From NCBI GenBank assembly GCA_947567585.1, contig CANONE010000012.1, positions 1 through 23,664 on the forward strand: DNA of 23,664 nucleotides, in the 5' to 3' direction. Each line of letters begins with the position of its first letter. Within the stretch, counting starts at the first letter, position 1. This stretch comes from an uncultured Clostridia bacterium (GTDB taxonomy: Bacteria; Bacillota; Clostridia; Oscillospirales; Acutalibacteraceae). The translations under genes were made by a program, and so were the position numbers. Positions 14,350 through 22,337 of this stretch are shown here, one piece after another. The notes beneath the pieces are model-generated. The model was not told where the DNA came from. It saw only the letters and a list, made by a program, of their open reading frames with translations, and searched no databases.

Positions 14350-14450
14350 GGTAATATGTACGCGAAGCACACATTGGGAGTTTCCCTCTCGCCTGAAAGG
14401 CCCGCCTTTCGCTTTACGAACGTACAGGAAAACTCCCATTCCAAGCGGAT
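14350..14450 (+). repeat. Palindromic repeat D, copy 2
   Basis: The second copy, directly abutting the first: GGTAATATGTACGCGAAGC, then the same GGGAGTTTCCCTCTCGCC...GGAAAACTCC frame. The first hairpin is damaged (GCACAC for GCGTAC), the GCCT-GAA-AGGC hairpin is kept by a paired change, and the third hairpin is partly broken (ACGAACG for GCGAAAG). It ends about 30 nt before the ATPase start codon. Confidence 0.82.
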
Positions 14451-14481
14451 TAAAACTCTTATTGCGGCAAGGAGGGAATCT

Positions 14482-15156
14482 ATGCCGGACCAACGAATCA
14501 CTGTGATCTGCGGGCATTATGGCTGTGGGAAGACCAATTTGGCCCTAAACCTGGCGCTGGAGGCGGCGGACGCCGGAGGACGGGTCACGCTGGCGGATCT
14601 GGATGTTGTAAACCCCTATTTTCGCTCCTATGAGTATCAAAAGCTTTTGGAGGACAAGGGAGTCCGTGTAATCGCCCCAGTTTTTGCGGGAACGACCCTG
14701 GATACCCCCACCCTCTCTCCGGCGCTTTTTTCCCTCTTTGAGGCAGAGGCGGGCCGGGTGTTTATAGACGCGGGAGGCGACGACGTGGGGGCCACTGCTT
14801 TGGGCGGGCTGCGGGCCCAGCTGGAACAAGCCGGCTACCAGATGATCTATGTGGTCAACCGCTACCGGATACTGACGCACACCGCTTTGGAAGCCGCCGC
14901 GCTCCTACGGGAGATTGAATCAGCCTGCCGCCTGCGTGCCACTGGAATTGTGAATAATTCTCACCTGGGCGTGGAAACCACCTGCCAGTCGCTACAGGAG
15001 GCTCTGCCCTTCGCCCAAGAAACCGCCGCTATCACGAATCTGCCTCTGCTCTACTCCACCGCTCCGGATTTTGTCTCCCCCCTCCCTCCGGGCTTTCGCC
15101 CCATAAAACGCTACGTCCGTTTCGCTTGGGAGCCTCCCCAGTCATCCCTCCCATAA
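14482..15156 (+). CDS. MinD/CobQ-like P-loop ATPase
   Basis: A 224-aa cytoplasmic P-loop NTPase of the SIMIBI (MinD/ParA/CobQ) type. The Walker A loop is GHYGCGKTN, followed by LALNLALEAADAGGRVTLADLDVVNPYF, with the aspartates expected after the second strand. VFIDAGGDDVGATAL fits the switch II/Walker B area. YVVNRYR...T resembles the base-contact region. No DNA-binding or membrane-targeting segment is evident, and the target is unknown. I chose the ATG at 14482 because AAGGAGG lies 6 nt upstream and homology starts there; the frame is open further back only through repeat D. A PHP phosphoesterase gene follows after 39 bp, probably in the same operon. Confidence 0.83.
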   Translation: MPDQRITVICGHYGCGKTNLALNLALEAADAGGRVTLADLDVVNPYFRSYEYQKLLEDKGVRVIAPVFAGTTLDTPTLSPALFSLFEAEAGRVFIDAGGDDVGATALGGLRAQLEQAGYQMIYVVNRYRILTHTALEAAALLREIESACRLRATGIVNNSHLGVETTCQSLQEALPFAQETAAITNLPLLYSTAPDFVSPLPPGFRPIKRYVRFAWEPPQSSLP

Positions 15157-15195
15157 GCCAGGCATTTATAAAGAGAATATATCAGAGGTGTTACT

Positions 15196-15927
15196 ATGGA
15201 AAAGGAAGATTCTATCTACCGTTACCGTTATGAGGCCCATTGCCATACTTGTTGGTGCAGCGGCTGCGGCCGAAGCTCTCCCCAGGAGATGGCACAAGCC
15301 TATTATGACAAGGGCTATGCCGGGATGATCCTTACAGACCACTTTCTTTTGGGCAATTCCTGCGTGGACCGCACCCTGCCCTGGGAAGAGCAGATGAAGC
15401 GCTATCACGAGGCTTATCAGGCCGCCGCCCAGTGGGCCCAGGGGAAGGAGTTCGACGTGCTGTTCGGCATTGAACATTGCTATGGAAACGGCAAGGAAGT
15501 GCTTACCTATGGAATTGACCTGGACTTTCTGGTCTCCCATCCTGGCATTCACAGGCTGCCCCTGGGGGACTATGCCCAGCTGGTCCATGAAGCCGGCGGT
15601 TTTCTCTCCATGGCCCACCCGTACCGGGACAGGCCCTACATCAATATGGCGGTAGGACCGCAGCCGGAATATCTGGACGCGGTGGAAGTCTTCAATTTTT
15701 ACAATTATCCACAGGAAAACCAGCGAGCGGTGGAGCTGGCCCGGGAGAACAAGCTGCTGGCCACCTCCGGGGGAGACGAGCACCGCTGTGACGGGGAGGC
15801 GGTAGGTATGGCCGGGGTGGCCCTGCGGCGGCGGGTCCACACCGGGGCGCAGCTGGTACAGGAGCTGCGGAGCGGGGACTACCGGGTCATTGCCAATGGC
15901 AAGCTGGCCCCCTGCGCCTATGAATAG
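15196..15927 (+). CDS. PHP-domain metal-dependent phosphoesterase
   Basis: A 243-aa PHP-domain enzyme. Metal ligands stand in the usual order: HCH (H15, H17), TDH (D48, H49), IEH (E93, H94), H141 in MAHPYRD, and D194/H196 in GGDEH. The family includes histidinol phosphatase-like and nucleotide or oligonucleotide phosphoesterases using a trinuclear metal site; the substrate is not identifiable. The extra CWCSGCGRSS after the first motif is cysteine-rich, an unusual local feature. The ATG has AGAGGTG 5 nt upstream. It is transcribed with the ATPase gene and ends 8 bp before a strong bidirectional terminator. Confidence 0.88.
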   Translation: MEKEDSIYRYRYEAHCHTCWCSGCGRSSPQEMAQAYYDKGYAGMILTDHFLLGNSCVDRTLPWEEQMKRYHEAYQAAAQWAQGKEFDVLFGIEHCYGNGKEVLTYGIDLDFLVSHPGIHRLPLGDYAQLVHEAGGFLSMAHPYRDRPYINMAVGPQPEYLDAVEVFNFYNYPQENQRAVELARENKLLATSGGDEHRCDGEAVGMAGVALRRRVHTGAQLVQELRSGDYRVIANGKLAPCAYE

Positions 15928-15935
15928 TATAAAAC

Positions 15936-15964
15936 AAAGAGGCTGGATCATCTCCAGCCTCTTT
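15936..15964. terminator. Bidirectional terminator between PHP and MFS genes
   Basis: AAAGAGGCTGGA (15936-15947), a 5-nt loop and TCCAGCCTCTTT (15953-15964) form a perfect 12-bp stem with an A run on one side and T run on the other. It lies 8 bp after the PHP stop and 1 bp after the MFS stop, so it serves both convergent genes. Confidence 0.93.
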
Positions 15965-15965
15965 C

Positions 15966-17129
15966 TTATGCAAAAACCTTGCCCGTGTTCTTCACCTTCA
16001 GGAACGCCGTGAGGCACAGCCCCAGCATACATAGCCCTGCCAGGCAAAGATACAGAAACGGTATATTGCTGACGCTTACTATCCATCCCCCCAGGTTTTG
16101 CAGGAGGATTACCGAAAGATTGTTGACAGAGGCCACCACGCTCAATCCTGTGGTGGTAAGGGCTTCCGGCACCAGGCAGCGGATCATCTTGAGGCTCAGC
16201 ATCATATACAGCGTGGACGCTACAGCCTTTACCATAACCATCGTCCCCACTACCATCCAAGGCTGGGCCGCCAAGCCATATATACAGTATTGCGCGATAG
16301 CCAGAATAAAGCACACCGCCATAAGAAGCTTTCCTGAAAGGCAGTCCATAAATTTGTGGGAGTACAGAATCAAGGGGATCTCCACCAGGGTGCTGAAAAA
16401 CAGCACGGTCCCCACCGCGCCGGCTGGCACGCCCATGGCGTCCAGAAGCACCGGGCAATAGTTCATGTTAACGCCTGAGCAGCCGGAAAATAGGAAAGCC
16501 GCCCCCAAAAACACAAAAAACTGGGGATTGGCCGCCAGGGAGGACAGCTTCGGCTTCCCTCCGCCCCGTTCAGGAGCTTTTAGCCCCTTGGGCCGGGCGT
16601 CCACGCCCGCCAGCCCCAGAAGGCACAGCCCGCAGGCGCTGGCCACCAAAACAAACAGGGCCACCCCCGGCAGCAGCTGGATGGCCAGCCCCGCCCCCTG
16701 GGCGCCGGCAGCGTAGCCCAGGGTCCCCCACACCCGCAGCACTCCGTAGCGGTAGCTGCTCTCTCCAGCAATCCGTTCACAGACCGGGGTGATGCTATTC
16801 ATAAAGGACATGATCATCCCGTTGAGAACAAACAGCGGCAGCAGCTCCCGGCACAGGGAGAACACCAGCCCCAGCCCCGCAATAGCTGTTAGAGACAGGG
16901 CCGTGACGGTCTTTGGCCTTTTGGCCCGGTCATTGAGGTAGCCCAAAAACGGCGCTGTGAAAAAGGAGAAAATCCCCGCCGCGGATAGAATCAGCGACAT
17001 CTCCCGGTCCGGCATGCCAATGCCGGTAAGGTACACGGAAAGCACCGATCCGTAAGAGGCCATGGCCAAATAGTAGCCAACATAGAAGATCACATAACTA
17101 AAATAGCTGTTTTTATATTTAAAACGCAT
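15966..17129 (-). CDS. Major facilitator superfamily transporter
   Basis: A 387-aa polytopic membrane protein with about 12 hydrophobic segments. Features of the superfamily are GYLNDRAKRPKTV between TM2 and TM3 (the motif A position), an early YVIFYVGYYLAMASYGSVL helix, and a central cytoplasmic loop (about 180-200, ARPKGLKAPERGGGKPK). It resembles the MFS_1-like/oligosaccharide or nucleoside symporter group, but the substrate is not inferable. The start ATG has GGAGGAGAAGGG just upstream. It is monocistronic by appearance: a 107-bp gap separates it from the membrane protein gene upstream on the same strand, and no clear promoter was found there. Confidence 0.88.
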   Translation of the reverse strand: MRFKYKNSYFSYVIFYVGYYLAMASYGSVLSVYLTGIGMPDREMSLILSAAGIFSFFTAPFLGYLNDRAKRPKTVTALSLTAIAGLGLVFSLCRELLPLFVLNGMIMSFMNSITPVCERIAGESSYRYGVLRVWGTLGYAAGAQGAGLAIQLLPGVALFVLVASACGLCLLGLAGVDARPKGLKAPERGGGKPKLSSLAANPQFFVFLGAAFLFSGCSGVNMNYCPVLLDAMGVPAGAVGTVLFFSTLVEIPLILYSHKFMDCLSGKLLMAVCFILAIAQYCIYGLAAQPWMVVGTMVMVKAVASTLYMMLSLKMIRCLVPEALTTTGLSVVASVNNLSVILLQNLGGWIVSVSNIPFLYLCLAGLCMLGLCLTAFLKVKNTGKVFA

Positions 17130-17236
17130 ACGCCCTTCTCCTCCTATAAAACCCGGTATGAAAACTCTGCGGCTCTCAGCGGCAAATATCAGCGCTTTTC
17201 TCTAAAATACGGAGCATAGGACGAATCCCCGCGGGT

Positions 17237-17560
17237 TTACACCTGCAAAAATCCGAAGACCAGAATGCAGGCATACGCAGCCCGGGCGATATGGTGGGAA
17301 GGATGAAGGTTTCCGGCGGTTTTGCCGTTATACACAGCGGCCCCGCAAATCAGCCCGCAGGAGAACAGGGCCAGTAGCCAGTCCATCCGTCCGCCCAGAA
17401 AGCAGGCCATTATGGCTCCCAGCAGGCCCAAGGCCCCCAGGGACATGACAATATGGCTGGGCTTCGGCTCCTTCCGGACTGCGCTGCCAGCGGCCACCAG
17501 ATGCAGGAGGGAAAAGATTCCGGCCCCGGCGCATACAACGCATCTAACTATGTTTTCCAC
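17237..17560 (-). CDS. Small integral membrane protein, unknown function
   Basis: A 107-aa hydrophobic protein with about four predicted membrane segments (near residues 3-25, 36-56, 59-76 and 88-106) joined by short charged loops. It matches no family I recognise. The start is GTG with AGGAGG 7 nt upstream, and both lie inside the last codons of the P-type ATPase gene (17-bp overlap), so the basic C-terminal tail of the ATPase is encoded by the ribosome-binding site of this gene. This arrangement suggests coupled expression and perhaps an accessory role at the ATPase. It may instead be an unrelated passenger. Confidence 0.68.
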   Translation of the reverse strand: MENIVRCVVCAGAGIFSLLHLVAAGSAVRKEPKPSHIVMSLGALGLLGAIMACFLGGRMDWLLALFSCGLICGAAVYNGKTAGNLHPSHHIARAAYACILVFGFLQV

Positions 17561-20006
17561 TTTTTTTCCTCCTTCTCATGTTCTGTCTGATCCGGATGGG
17601 GTAAACGGGGCTCTGGGAATTGGCGATGACATGGTCTACCAGATGGAGCATGGCCAGCATGAAGACAATGGCGAAAAGCAGCAGCGGCATCAGGGCGATG
17701 AGCATGGGCAGGGTCATATCCACCAACGCGAAGAATTCCCCCATAAACAGGAAGGCAAACAAGAACGCCGAAAGCATGGCCCCAAACAGCAGGCCCCGCA
17801 AAGTGTTGAAGGGGGCGCTGACCTTGAAGAGCATAATAAATCCCGTCATGGCCGTCATAATCACCGCCATGGTAGAAGTCTCCTGGCTGGTAAGCCCCAA
17901 AGGCTCTGTCAGGGCGCAGAGCACCACAATGTTGGCCGTCATGGTCAAGGCCGCCGGAATGCACATTCGGATGACATTGCCGATAAACTTCCCCCGCAGC
18001 CGGTCGTTGTTGGGCTCCAGGGCCAAGATAAAGGAGGGCACGCCAATGGTCAGGGAGCTGATGAGGGTCTGCTGGATGGGCTCAAAGGGGTAGGTGTAAT
18101 TGATAAAGATAAACAGCACGCCGATAAGCGCCGAGAAGATGGTCTTTACCAAAAATAGAGAACTGGAACGCTGCAAATTGTTGATAGAGCGCCGCCCCTC
18201 CTGGACCACAATAGGCATGGAGGCGAAGTTGCTGTCCAGAAGTACCAGATTGGAGACAGTTCGGGCCGCGTCGCTGCCGGAAGCCATGGCAATGGAGCAG
18301 TCCGCCTCCTTTAGGGCCAGCACATCGTTGACGCCGTCCCCGGTCATGGCAACCGTGTGGCCGTCTTCCCGGAGGGCTTTCACAAGGGCCAGCTTCTGCT
18401 GAGGGGTCACCCTGCCAAAAACAGAGTACTCCCGCACCGCTTGGCGGACGTCTTCCTCCGTGCGCAGGCGGGTGGCGTCTACATAGCGGTCCGCGTGGTC
18501 CAGGCCGGCCTTTTTGGCAATATTGGCTACCGTCACTGCGTTGTCGCCGGAGATGACTTTTAGGTCCACTCCCTGGTCGGCAAAGTACCGCAGCGTGCGG
18601 GGAGCCTCTTTGCGGATCTTGTCGCTGATCAGCACCAGGCCCATGCTCTGCAGGCCCCCAGGGAGCTCTTTCCCGTCAAAGGGGCTGGCGGACCGGGCCA
18701 GAAGCAGCACCCGCTGGCCGTTTTGGGAGCAGGCTTCCACCTGGCTCCGGATGGCTCCAAAGCCCTGCCCCAGAATAAACTCCCCCGCGCCCATTACATA
18801 GCAGCCAAAACCGGGGAAATAGGCCCCGCTCCACTTCCTGGCGGAGGAGAAGGGGACAATCTCCCCAGCCCGGTGAACAGTCTCCCCAGGCAGCCAGTCC
18901 TTGAGAGCCATAAAGGTGGGGTTGCTGTCCGAGAGATTATTCACCAGCGCGGTAAGGGCCTCCTTCATTTCCTCCTCCGTGAAGCCGGGAAAGGGCCGAA
19001 GCTCGTCCACCTGCATGGACCCTTCGGTAATGGTGCCGGTTTTATCCAGGCAAAGAGTGTCCACCCGGGCCAGGGTCTCTACACTGTACATGTCCTGGCA
19101 CAGGGTCTTTCGGGCGGAAAGCTTTACCACGCTGACGGCAAAGGCCAGGCTGATGAGCAGCACAAGCCCTTCGGGAATCATGCCCACCATGGCGGCGGCG
19201 GTGCTGACCACCGAATTTTGAAAGGTGTCGCCCAGAACAAAGAACTGCTTCCAGAACAGCAGCCCGCCAATGGGTAAAATGGCAAAGCCGATCATTTTCA
19301 CAATGAAGTCAATGGAATTCATAATTTCGGAATTGCGCTTTTTCACTGTCTTAGCGTCTCCGGCGATCTTGTTGGCATAATTCTCCGCCCCCACATGCTC
19401 CACCTGGGCGCAGCAGCCGCCGCTGACCACAAAGCTGCCGGACAGCAGCGGGTCGCCGGGAGCTTTCACCACCGGGTCCGACTCGCCGGTGAGAAGGGAC
19501 TCGTTGACCTCGCACTCTCCGGCGGAGACGGTAGCGTCCGCGCAGATCTGGTTTCCAGCCTCCAAAATGAGGATATCGTCCAGTACCACGTCCTCCACCT
19601 GGATGCTGAAGCGCTGCCCGCCCCGGACCACATTGGCCTTGGGAGAGGAAATCAGCGAGAGCTTGTCAATGGTACGCTTGGCCCGGATGCCCTGAAAGGA
19701 GCCAATGACGATATTGGAAAGGATCACCCCCATAAACAGGGCGCTGCGAGGGGAGCCCACCAAAATCACGGCCAGGGCCAGAACAAAGTTTAAAAGGTTA
19801 AAAAAGGTAAAAACATTTTCCCGAATGATCTGCCCCTCTGTCTTGGATTTGATCCCAGAGTCCCCATTGTGCAGGCCCTGGGCCATGCGCATTTCCACCT
19901 GCTGGGGCAATAGGCCCTGGTTGGGGTCCGGATAAAAGCGGTTGTTAGGGGCAGTCTGGGCGGTTGGCCCGGGAGACGGGGACGGCGTATTCTTTATTAG
20001 CGGCAT
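17544..20006 (-). CDS. CtpE-like P-type cation-transporting ATPase
   Basis: An 820-aa ion pump. The phosphorylation site is D321 in DKTGTITEG; the actuator loop is LTGES (172-176); PEGL (278-281) lies in TM4; KWSG (391-394) is in the nucleotide-binding domain; TGDGVND (555-561) is the hinge. Ten hydrophobic helices are expected. RENVFTFFNLLN, SFVVSG, IPEGLVLLISLAFAVSVVKL and IGVPSFILALEPNNDR closely resemble mycobacterial CtpE, reported to import Ca2+, rather than Mg or heavy-metal pumps. No N-terminal metal-binding domain is present; residues 1-25 are Pro-rich. The ATG has AAGGAG 5 nt upstream and a promoter at 20055-20083. The small membrane protein gene overlaps its end. Confidence 0.9.
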   Translation of the reverse strand: MPLIKNTPSPSPGPTAQTAPNNRFYPDPNQGLLPQQVEMRMAQGLHNGDSGIKSKTEGQIIRENVFTFFNLLNFVLALAVILVGSPRSALFMGVILSNIVIGSFQGIRAKRTIDKLSLISSPKANVVRGGQRFSIQVEDVVLDDILILEAGNQICADATVSAGECEVNESLLTGESDPVVKAPGDPLLSGSFVVSGGCCAQVEHVGAENYANKIAGDAKTVKKRNSEIMNSIDFIVKMIGFAILPIGGLLFWKQFFVLGDTFQNSVVSTAAAMVGMIPEGLVLLISLAFAVSVVKLSARKTLCQDMYSVETLARVDTLCLDKTGTITEGSMQVDELRPFPGFTEEEMKEALTALVNNLSDSNPTFMALKDWLPGETVHRAGEIVPFSSARKWSGAYFPGFGCYVMGAGEFILGQGFGAIRSQVEACSQNGQRVLLLARSASPFDGKELPGGLQSMGLVLISDKIRKEAPRTLRYFADQGVDLKVISGDNAVTVANIAKKAGLDHADRYVDATRLRTEEDVRQAVREYSVFGRVTPQQKLALVKALREDGHTVAMTGDGVNDVLALKEADCSIAMASGSDAARTVSNLVLLDSNFASMPIVVQEGRRSINNLQRSSSLFLVKTIFSALIGVLFIFINYTYPFEPIQQTLISSLTIGVPSFILALEPNNDRLRGKFIGNVIRMCIPAALTMTANIVVLCALTEPLGLTSQETSTMAVIMTAMTGFIMLFKVSAPFNTLRGLLFGAMLSAFLFAFLFMGEFFALVDMTLPMLIALMPLLLFAIVFMLAMLHLVDHVIANSQSPVYPIRIRQNMRRRKKSGKHS

Positions 20007-20054
20007 GGCGGCTCCTTTCCTTGGGACAGTTTGGAATGGAAATATTTGCTATTG

Positions 20055-20083
20055 ATTATAGCAGAACTTCCGCCCAAGCGCAA
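20055..20083 (-). promoter_or_regulatory. Promoter of the P-type ATPase gene
   Basis: TTGCGC (complement of 20078-20083), a 17-nt spacer and TATAAT (complement of 20055-20060) extended by TGC. The weak -35 is offset by a perfect extended -10. The leader is about 40 nt. Confidence 0.75.
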
Positions 20084-20132
20084 GAAGGGAAAGCTTACGA
20101 AAAAATGTCGCCCCCCTTTTTTCTGGCGGAAA

Positions 20133-20195
20133 GGCCGCGGAGGCTTTGCCCCCGCGCCCCTACCGCCTTTGTAAAGGCGGACGAAGCTTTTGACG
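20133..20195 (+). repeat. Dispersed intergenic repeat B, copy 4
   Basis: GGCCGCGGAGGCTTTGCC begins the copy, in the same orientation as copy 1. The first hairpin GCGGAGG/CCCCCGC has one mismatch. The second, CCGCCTTT-GT-AAAGGCGG (20163-20180), is perfect and differs from other copies at paired positions. The tail is ACGAAGCTTTTGACG. It sits between the chemoreceptor stop and the ATPase promoter. Confidence 0.8.
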
Positions 20196-20244
20196 TTTGA
20201 TTGGATGGGAAGCATGGATCATTCCGGTTAGGGCATTCCCGCCT

Positions 20245-21192
20245 TTAGCCTTCCTTGGCTTCCAGGTCTTTAACTAGGGGCGGCAGCTGGGAGATCATAT
20301 TGTCCATATCCTCAAACATGGCGCTTTTGGTGGTGCCCAGGCGGCTGGCATTGTCGATATGCTTGATAACCTCCTGGTGCAGGTCCTTGATCTGCACAAA
20401 AAACTGGCAGATAATCTGCAGCTCTGTCTGCGAGCTCTCGATCACGCCCGAAATCTCATTCTGCACGGCAGAAGCGCCCTCGGCGGCGGCTGTAATATTC
20501 TGAAAGCTCTCATCCGTCTGGGCCACAATGCCCACGCCCCGGCCCAGGGTCTCCTGCGAGTCGCGGATGCTCCCGCTGAGCTCGCCCGCGCGGCTTTCCA
20601 CATCATGGACCCCGGTGTTCACTTCTCCCGCCAGAATCTTGATTTCCTTGGCCAGCTCCTTCACCTGGGCGGCCACTGTGGCAAAGCCCCGGCCCTCTAC
20701 GCCGGCCCGGGCGGCCTCAATAGAGGCGTTTAAAGCCAGGATATTGGTCTGGTCCGCAATAGAGACAATCTTCCCCATGGACTGCTGGATCCCGTTAATA
20801 GCGCCCTGCAGTTGGGAGAAGGTTTCCGCCATGGCGTCGTAGGTCTGCTGCACCTGCATGGAAATCTGCGCCAACTGAACAATCTGGGCCTGGGCCTGTT
20901 CCACCGTGCCGGCGATTTCTTCCCGCACCTGGCCGAACTGCCCCGCTGTCTGGTTGATGTCGGAAAAGGACTCTCCCAGGTCCGAAAGCTTTGTCTGAAA
21001 AAGATCGGCCTCCTTTACCACGCTGGAAAAGGAACTGCCCACCAGGCTCAGCTCTGAGAGAGAGTTCACTTCCTTTCGTACCAGCTCCTGCTGGTATTCC
21101 TTTAGGCTGCCCGCCACATGAAGCACCGGGTAAAGGCTCTTCTCCTCCTGGTTTTCTCCCGGCTTTTTCCTGCCTTTTTTCCAAAACCACAT
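20245..21192 (-). CDS. Soluble methyl-accepting chemotaxis-type protein
   Basis: A 315-aa chemoreceptor signalling protein with no membrane segment, so cytoplasmic. Residues about 60-300 are long heptad-like coiled coil; the hairpin tip carries the conserved core IADQTNILALNASIEAARAG followed by GRGFATVAAQVKELA, where CheA/CheW bind. Residues 1-30 are a basic, low-complexity head (WKKGRKKPGENQEEK) with no sensor domain. The ATG has AAAGGAGGGG 7 nt upstream. The gene starts 14 bp after the FIST gene, whose TAA overlaps its ribosome-binding site, so the FIST protein is the likely sensory input. No flagellar or che gene is in the window. Confidence 0.92.
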   Translation of the reverse strand: MWFWKKGRKKPGENQEEKSLYPVLHVAGSLKEYQQELVRKEVNSLSELSLVGSSFSSVVKEADLFQTKLSDLGESFSDINQTAGQFGQVREEIAGTVEQAQAQIVQLAQISMQVQQTYDAMAETFSQLQGAINGIQQSMGKIVSIADQTNILALNASIEAARAGVEGRGFATVAAQVKELAKEIKILAGEVNTGVHDVESRAGELSGSIRDSQETLGRGVGIVAQTDESFQNITAAAEGASAVQNEISGVIESSQTELQIICQFFVQIKDLHQEVIKHIDNASRLGTTKSAMFEDMDNMISQLPPLVKDLEAKEG

Positions 21193-21206
21193 AGCCGGCC
21201 CCTCCT

Positions 21207-22262
21207 TTACTCAAAGACCACGCAGGTCATGGACTGATTGACAAAACGGTTGTTATAGTGTTCGCCGTATCCTACAAAACCGGCGTGGCTGCCCAGGGCC
21301 TCCATCTGCCGGAGATAGGGCTGCATATAGCCGCGCTCGGAAAAAAGCTTATAGCGGAACAGGCAGTTTACCGAGAAAATAGCCGACCGCCTTGGGAAGT
21401 CCCGGCAAATCTGGGCAATGGTCTCCTGGGCGATGGCCTCATAGTCCCCCAGCTCCAGGAGAATCAGCACGTCGGAATCGTTCACCTGCCGGAAACAAGC
21501 CAAGGCGCTGCCCTGAACCTCCTTGATGGAAATGATACAGGTATCGTCGCCGTTGAGCTTGCCAAAGGGGTTTTGGAAGGTGCGGGTTGTGATCTCCTCG
21601 TCCGTTACATGGAGAATGCTTTTATATACGTCCTTGGCCGGCCTTCCGTTTAAGGAGCCCAAAATGTACTGGGAACGGTCGGTGTTAGAGGCGATGAAGC
21701 GGTAATCCCCCATCTGATGGTAAATGTTTTCCTTATAGGTCTTTACCCGCCCGCCGTGGTTGCGGACCAGCGCATAGGCCACCGCGTCCTTGCACACCCG
21801 CCCGTTGGCGGAAACCCGGCCCTGGTCGCCGGTGCCGCCTACCAGGGAGATCCCCCGCTTGTGCAGGGCTGTATAAATGGTAGTCAAAACGCAGGCGTCG
21901 TTACCGGAGCACAGGTCGATACACACGGTATCCTCTCCGCTGCCGCCGATTTTCTTCATATCCTCTTCCAGGCGCTTTATGTACTTGACGGGCATTGCGG
22001 ACACGTTTTCCAAAAGATTGGCGGCGGCTGTGACGCCATCGTAAAAGGCCACGACGCCTACCCCGTGCTCCACCACGCTGCTTTGGTAGCACATACCGAC
22101 GCACCCGATGCTGGGCACGCCGGGAAAGCTCTTTTCCAAAGCCTCCACATGTTCCTCAAATTGGCTGTCGTTGGTAAATAACATAATAAACTGCGGGGAA
22201 CGAAGCCCCCGGAGAGCTTCCGCAAGATTCCCGCTCTGGCTCATACCAAAAAACTGCTTCAC
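21207..22262 (-). CDS. FIST domain sensory protein
   Basis: A 351-aa cytoplasmic protein with FIST N and FIST C regions, small-ligand sensor domains linked to signalling proteins. Recognisable parts are FTNDSQFEEHVEALEKSFPGVPSIGC near the N-terminus, GVGVVAFYDG, the LVGGTGDQGR turn, and a C-terminal half with SAIFSVNCLFRYKLFSERGY and GFVGYGEHY. I chose the GTG at 22262, which gives an N-terminus of the expected kind (VKQFFGMSQSG) and has GGGAGG 11 nt upstream. An ATG at 22292 leaves almost no leader from the promoter and no ribosome-binding site. It is the first gene of an operon with the chemoreceptor. Confidence 0.82.
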   Translation of the reverse strand: MKQFFGMSQSGNLAEALRGLRSPQFIMLFTNDSQFEEHVEALEKSFPGVPSIGCVGMCYQSSVVEHGVGVVAFYDGVTAAANLLENVSAMPVKYIKRLEEDMKKIGGSGEDTVCIDLCSGNDACVLTTIYTALHKRGISLVGGTGDQGRVSANGRVCKDAVAYALVRNHGGRVKTYKENIYHQMGDYRFIASNTDRSQYILGSLNGRPAKDVYKSILHVTDEEITTRTFQNPFGKLNGDDTCIISIKEVQGSALACFRQVNDSDVLILLELGDYEAIAQETIAQICRDFPRRSAIFSVNCLFRYKLFSERGYMQPYLRQMEALGSHAGFVGYGEHYNNRFVNQSMTCVVFE

Positions 22263-22308
22263 GATACCAGTATCCTCCCATGCTGTTTGCATTTTACATT
22301 TTGAGTAA

Positions 22309-22337
22309 ATTATACGGGAAAAATCCCAAAGTGTCAA
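22309..22337 (-). promoter_or_regulatory. Consensus promoter of the FIST-chemoreceptor operon
   Basis: TTGACA (complement of 22332-22337), exactly 17 nt, then TATAAT (complement of 22309-22314): a full sigma-A consensus. The spacer holds a small GGGA-TTTT-TCCC palindrome. Predicted start near 22302 gives a leader of about 40 nt. No sigma-D (flagellar) type promoter is seen. Confidence 0.92.

Noticed and set aside
14251..14450. CRISPR array
   Set aside because: Only two abutting 99-bp repeats with no spacers and no cas genes nearby. They are palindromic dispersed-type repeats.
14257..14481. N-terminal extension of the MinD/CobQ-like ATPase through the tandem repeats
   Set aside because: The extension is translated repeat DNA with hairpins; a good AAGGAGG site precedes the ATG at 14482, where the conserved domain begins.
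15166..16458. 430-codon open frame on the minus strand across the PHP gene and the end of the MFS gene
   Set aside because: It crosses a strong terminator and overlaps two well-supported genes; the product resembles nothing and has no ribosome-binding site.
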